Shown: positions 61,063 through 64,000 of the stretch, piece by piece
How the letters are laid out: the number at the start of each line of letters is the position of its first letter
Numbering within the stretch: the stretch's first letter is position 1
NCBI RefSeq assembly: GCF_014191355.1
Contig: NZ_JACHWM010000018.1
Span: 62,001-126,000, forward strand
From: Methylobacterium sp. R2-1
Lineage (GTDB): Bacteria; Pseudomonadota; Alphaproteobacteria; Rhizobiales; Beijerinckiaceae
Direction of reading: 5' to 3'
DNA length: 64,000 bases
The notes under the pieces: generated by a model
Told to the model about the DNA's origin: nothing
Databases searched by the model: none
Seen by the model: the letters and a program-made list of their open reading frames with translations, nothing else
Translations under genes and position numbers: made by a program

Positions 61063-64000
61063 ATGACGAGTTCGCTTCAGCCGAGCACCGGCAGCGTCAA
61101 TGCGCTCCTGAGCGGGTTCACCGACATCCGGACCAATCGTCCGGACATCCTCGCCAAGAGCTTGCAGACCGTCAAAGACATCATAGCGGCCAGCACGGCG
61201 GCCGACCGGAAGGCGGCTATCGCCGACGATACGACCTATGCGACGTCGGGCATCGCCGGACCGGCGCTCGGCGGCCTCGGCGTCAGAGGAATGCCCTACG
61301 GCAATGCGGACGGATACGGCTGGACCATCAACGACTCGGCCAATGTCCAGTCAGCGACCGCAAAGAACTACTTCGCTTATCCGCGCCCCTTCGTGGTGGA
61401 CAAGAGCATCAAGCCCCTCGTCGCAGGCAGCGGCGGTTCGCTCCCGAGCGGTCACACCACCAAGGGGTTCGCGGAATCCCTCTACCTCGCCTACATCTTC
61501 CCCGAGCGGTATCAGGAGATCCTGACCCGCGCGAGCGAGTACGGCGAACATCGCATCGTCAACGGCGTCCATTATCCGCTCGATATCGTCGCCGGCCGCA
61601 TGGTCGCCGAGTGGAACACGGCCCGGCTTCTGAGCCCCAGCCTCTCGCCATCAACCAGCCAGGCGATCGCCAACACGGCGGTTTCCGTGCGCACGGCGAT
61701 GATCGCCGCGATCTCTAAAGCGACGCCGGCGGGCAGCGAGCCCAACACCATCGCCGAACAGGCCGCGAGCGGGCCGACGGACCGCTTCAGCGATCCGGCC
61801 GCCAACGAGGCCGATTGGGAGCGCCGGATGACCTTCGGCCTTCCCAGCGTCGGGGCGACCGACCAACCCATGGCCGTTCCGGCCGAGGCCCCCTACCTTC
61901 TGGCCACCCGTCTGCCTTATCTCAGCCTCGATCAAATCGCCGAGGTGTTGCGCACCACCGCGCTCCCGTCCGGCGTGGTCATGGACAACGGCAACGGCTG
62001 GGCCCGCCTCGACCTCTACCGGGCCGCAGGCGGATACGGCCGCTTCGATACCGATGTCAGCATCACGATGGATGCCGCCAGGGCCGCCGACGACAGGCGG
62101 CCCGGTGCCGGCTTCAACGCCGCGGCGACCTGGAGCAACGACATCGGCGGCGTCGGCCGGCTCATCAAGGACGGCTCCGGCGTCCTCACCCTGTCGGGCG
62201 ACAACACCTTCGCCGGCATCCAGCTCGTTGCGGGCGGTATCAACCTGACGGGCAGCAATGCCTTCACGGGCTCGACGCAGGTGACGGGCGGGACCTTGTC
62301 CGTGACTGGCCCGGCTCTGACGATCGCGGGCGATCTCGCCGTCGGACCGCTCGGCGTGTTCCAGATCGGCAAGGCCCGCGTGGCAGTCGAGGGGGCCGTC
62401 ACGGCGCAGGGATCGGTCGTCCTGACGGAGGCGGCTGAGATCGACATCACGCGCGACGGGATCGTCTCGGGCGCGGTCTCCGGGGCCGGTGGCCTCACCA
62501 AGGGCGGCGTCGGTCAGCTCACGCTGGCGGCGCCCAACACCTATTCCGGCGGCACGGTCCTGGCCGCGGGCGCGCTGCTCCTCGGCGACAGCGCCGCCCT
62601 CGGGAGCGGGGCGCTGTCGATCGCGACGGGCGCGACGCTGGGATTCTCGTCGAACGCCCTCTCGGTCGCGAACGCCATCACGCTGAACGGCTCCTCCACC
62701 ATCACGGTCGGGTCCGCGCTGACGAGCGAGTCCCTTCTGGGGACGATCGCCGACGGGTCGGCGCCCGGCGCGATGAGCAAGACCGGCTCCGGAACGCTGA
62801 TCCTGTCCGGGCCGAACAGCTATTCCGGCGGCACCACGCTCGTCGACGGCACCCTGGAACTGCGGGGCCTCGGCGCGGCCGGAGCGGGAGCCATCACCTT
62901 CAGCGCCGGCGCCCAGACGCTCCAGCTCGATTCCGCCGGCAGCTTGGCCAATTCCCTCCTCGGCTTCGCGCCCGGCGACACCATCACGCTGCGCGCAATC
63001 AATCCCGGCACGGCGATGCTGAGCTACGCCAACGGCGTTCTCGGCGTCACCGACGGCCGGTCGACGAGCACCCTGAAGCTGGCTGCGGCACCGCAGGGCT
63101 ACGGCTACGTGACGAGCGCCGACCCGAACGGCGGCCTTGACCTCACCCTGGCGCCGACGACACAGGCCAACAACCAGGCCCCATTCGCCCTCACCGACCG
63201 ATCCTCGCTCACCTCCCTGACCTACCTGACGCAGACCAGCTACCCTGTCACCTACGCCACCCAGGGCTACACCGTCGGCGGCCTATCGGGGATCGACTAC
63301 AATCCGACGACGAAGACCTTCATCTCCCAATCCGACCACGGGAAGGACAGCCAGCCCAGGCACTTCTTCTCGCTCCAGGCGAACTTCGTGGCCGGCCAGC
63401 CGGGCTACGGTCTCAGCTTCACCGGTGCGACGCGGCTCGGCCCCGACGACATCGAGTCGATCCGCTTCGATCCCTCGGGGAACGGGATCTGGATAACCAC
63501 GGAGGGCACGCCGCCGCGCATCTACCACCTCGCGTCCGACGGCATGTGGTCCCAGATCAAGGTCCCGGACAACATCGCCACGCGCGCAGGCAGCAACGCC
63601 AGCCTGGAGGGCTCGACCTTCACGCTCAACGGGTCGTACGTGGTCTCGATGGAGGCGCCGCTCTCGGGCGACACCGGCAACCTGACGCGGATCACGCGCT
63701 TCAAGCCCGACAGCAGCGTCGCCGCCCAGTACGCCTACAAGCTGGAGAGCGGCGGCGTTTCCGAGATCCTGTCGCTCAGCGACACCAAGTTCCTGATCAT
63801 GGAGCGCGGCTTCGACGGCAAGCCGCAGACGACGCCGCCCGTGAGCGTCTCGCACAACAGCGTCCGCATCTACGAGATCGACACCAGCGCCGCGACCGAC
63901 GTCCAGAACATCCGAAATCTCTCGGCCGGCGGCCCGTTCACGCCGGTCACGAAATCGCTGATCCTAGACGGCGCCTCGCTGGCCTCGACCCTCAACACCT
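61063..64000 (+). CDS. Acid phosphatase / autotransporter-repeat / phytase-like protein (partial)
   Basis: The ATG at 61063 opens a frame still open at the window end (979 codons). Domain order: a class A acid phosphatase-like part (about 1-210) with GSGGSLPSGHTTKGFAESLY and EHRIVNGVHYPLDIVAGR, the PAP2 histidine motifs; then PATR passenger repeats (GVLTLSGDNTFAG, LTKGGVGQLTLAAPNTYSGG, SKTGSGTLILSGPNSYSGGT); then from about 720 an esterase-like phytase domain (GGLSGIDYNPTTKTFISQSD, DDIESIRFDPSGNGIWITTE, SNASLEGSTFTL). Surface release of phosphate is a plausible role. No signal peptide is visible, and a stop sits just before the ATG, so export must use a C-terminal signal or the true start is lost. 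Confidence 0.82.
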   Translation, partial: MTSSLQPSTGSVNALLSGFTDIRTNRPDILAKSLQTVKDIIAASTAADRKAAIADDTTYATSGIAGPALGGLGVRGMPYGNADGYGWTINDSANVQSATAKNYFAYPRPFVVDKSIKPLVAGSGGSLPSGHTTKGFAESLYLAYIFPERYQEILTRASEYGEHRIVNGVHYPLDIVAGRMVAEWNTARLLSPSLSPSTSQAIANTAVSVRTAMIAAISKATPAGSEPNTIAEQAASGPTDRFSDPAANEADWERRMTFGLPSVGATDQPMAVPAEAPYLLATRLPYLSLDQIAEVLRTTALPSGVVMDNGNGWARLDLYRAAGGYGRFDTDVSITMDAARAADDRRPGAGFNAAATWSNDIGGVGRLIKDGSGVLTLSGDNTFAGIQLVAGGINLTGSNAFTGSTQVTGGTLSVTGPALTIAGDLAVGPLGVFQIGKARVAVEGAVTAQGSVVLTEAAEIDITRDGIVSGAVSGAGGLTKGGVGQLTLAAPNTYSGGTVLAAGALLLGDSAALGSGALSIATGATLGFSSNALSVANAITLNGSSTITVGSALTSESLLGTIADGSAPGAMSKTGSGTLILSGPNSYSGGTTLVDGTLELRGLGAAGAGAITFSAGAQTLQLDSAGSLANSLLGFAPGDTITLRAINPGTAMLSYANGVLGVTDGRSTSTLKLAAAPQGYGYVTSADPNGGLDLTLAPTTQANNQAPFALTDRSSLTSLTYLTQTSYPVTYATQGYTVGGLSGIDYNPTTKTFISQSDHGKDSQPRHFFSLQANFVAGQPGYGLSFTGATRLGPDDIESIRFDPSGNGIWITTEGTPPRIYHLASDGMWSQIKVPDNIATRAGSNASLEGSTFTLNGSYVVSMEAPLSGDTGNLTRITRFKPDSSVAAQYAYKLESGGVSEILSLSDTKFLIMERGFDGKPQTTPPVSVSHNSVRIYEIDTSAATDVQNIRNLSAGGPFTPVTKSLILDGASLASTLNT

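Noticed and set aside
61053..63855. Alternative frames across the surface protein, including a 221-codon frame starting at 61053
   Set aside because: The frame starting at 61063 runs unbroken for 979 codons with clear domains; the others are Arg/Gly-rich shadows.

Overview
The window is GC-rich (about 65 percent by eye), and its genes fit an alphaproteobacterium of the Methylobacterium/Methylorubrum type: a small secreted GCG_CRPN-type protein, an HWE histidine kinase, a PATR-type surface protein and GGAGG ribosome sites. This genus call is inference. Almost everything here is accessory DNA, with mobilization genes, insertion sequences, decayed genes, a stress island and a prophage remnant ending in a tRNA fragment. 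No rRNA, CRISPR array or complete tRNA was seen.

Layout. (1) 0.4-2.7 kb: a flagellin gene broken by an out-of-frame internal deletion, then a convergent tryptophanyl-tRNA synthetase of the GDRPTG type. (2) 3.0-10.5 kb: an IncP/RP4-like mobilization module. A traK-like gene diverges from traJ-like and traI-like genes across a 600-base region holding an RP4-like nic core with an adjacent inverted repeat. A traH-like gene is nested in traI in another frame. Directly downstream lie three genes that read as a divergent exonuclease VII: a large-subunit-like protein lacking the catalytic residues, a second large-subunit-like protein with three of four catalytic residues, and an XseB-sized helical protein. 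The set ends in a strong hairpin and is the most novel candidate here. (3) 10.7-18.2 kb: AraC and integrase remnants, an AT-rich pair of coupled membrane proteins, an arylamine N-acetyltransferase with an extra N-terminal domain, small secreted proteins, IS5-family copies and a CBS-pair protein.

(4) 19.3-29.1 kb: a stress and proteostasis island, almost all on the minus strand: M50 protease with CBS domains, lon, hsp20, cbpM, cbpA, a hibernation-factor-like gene, small membrane proteins and a second hsp20. (5) 29.6-38.1 kb: a secreted Val/Arg/Glu repeat protein, an HWE kinase/receiver pair, iron-permease-like and ZntB/CorA-like membrane proteins, phosphatidylserine decarboxylase and a tandem DUF6328 protein, mixed with four pseudogenes (kup, a class I glutamine amidotransferase, YqcI/YcgG, DUF2252). 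(6) 38.2-40.0 kb: a complete ISL3-family element.

(7) 40.1-59.7 kb: a prophage or phage-derived island. It has tail genes (tape measure), replication genes (DnaB, DUF1376), many small DNA-binding proteins, two kinds of palindromic operator, a SNIPE-like DUF4041/GIY-YIG membrane nuclease, a tyrosine integrase and the displaced 3' half of a tRNA-Arg(CCG) gene as the right attachment site. No capsid, portal or large terminase gene was recognised, so it is probably defective. (8) 61.1 kb to the end: the start of a large multidomain surface protein (acid phosphatase, autotransporter repeats, esterase-like phytase domain), cut off by the window edge.

How the genes fit together. TraK, TraJ, TraI and TraH would form a relaxosome on the predicted oriT, and the ExoVII-like proteins could act on transferred single strands. 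The cbpA-cbpM-hsp20-lon cluster couples refolding to degradation. The phage island carries its own control circuit and a likely anti-phage nuclease.
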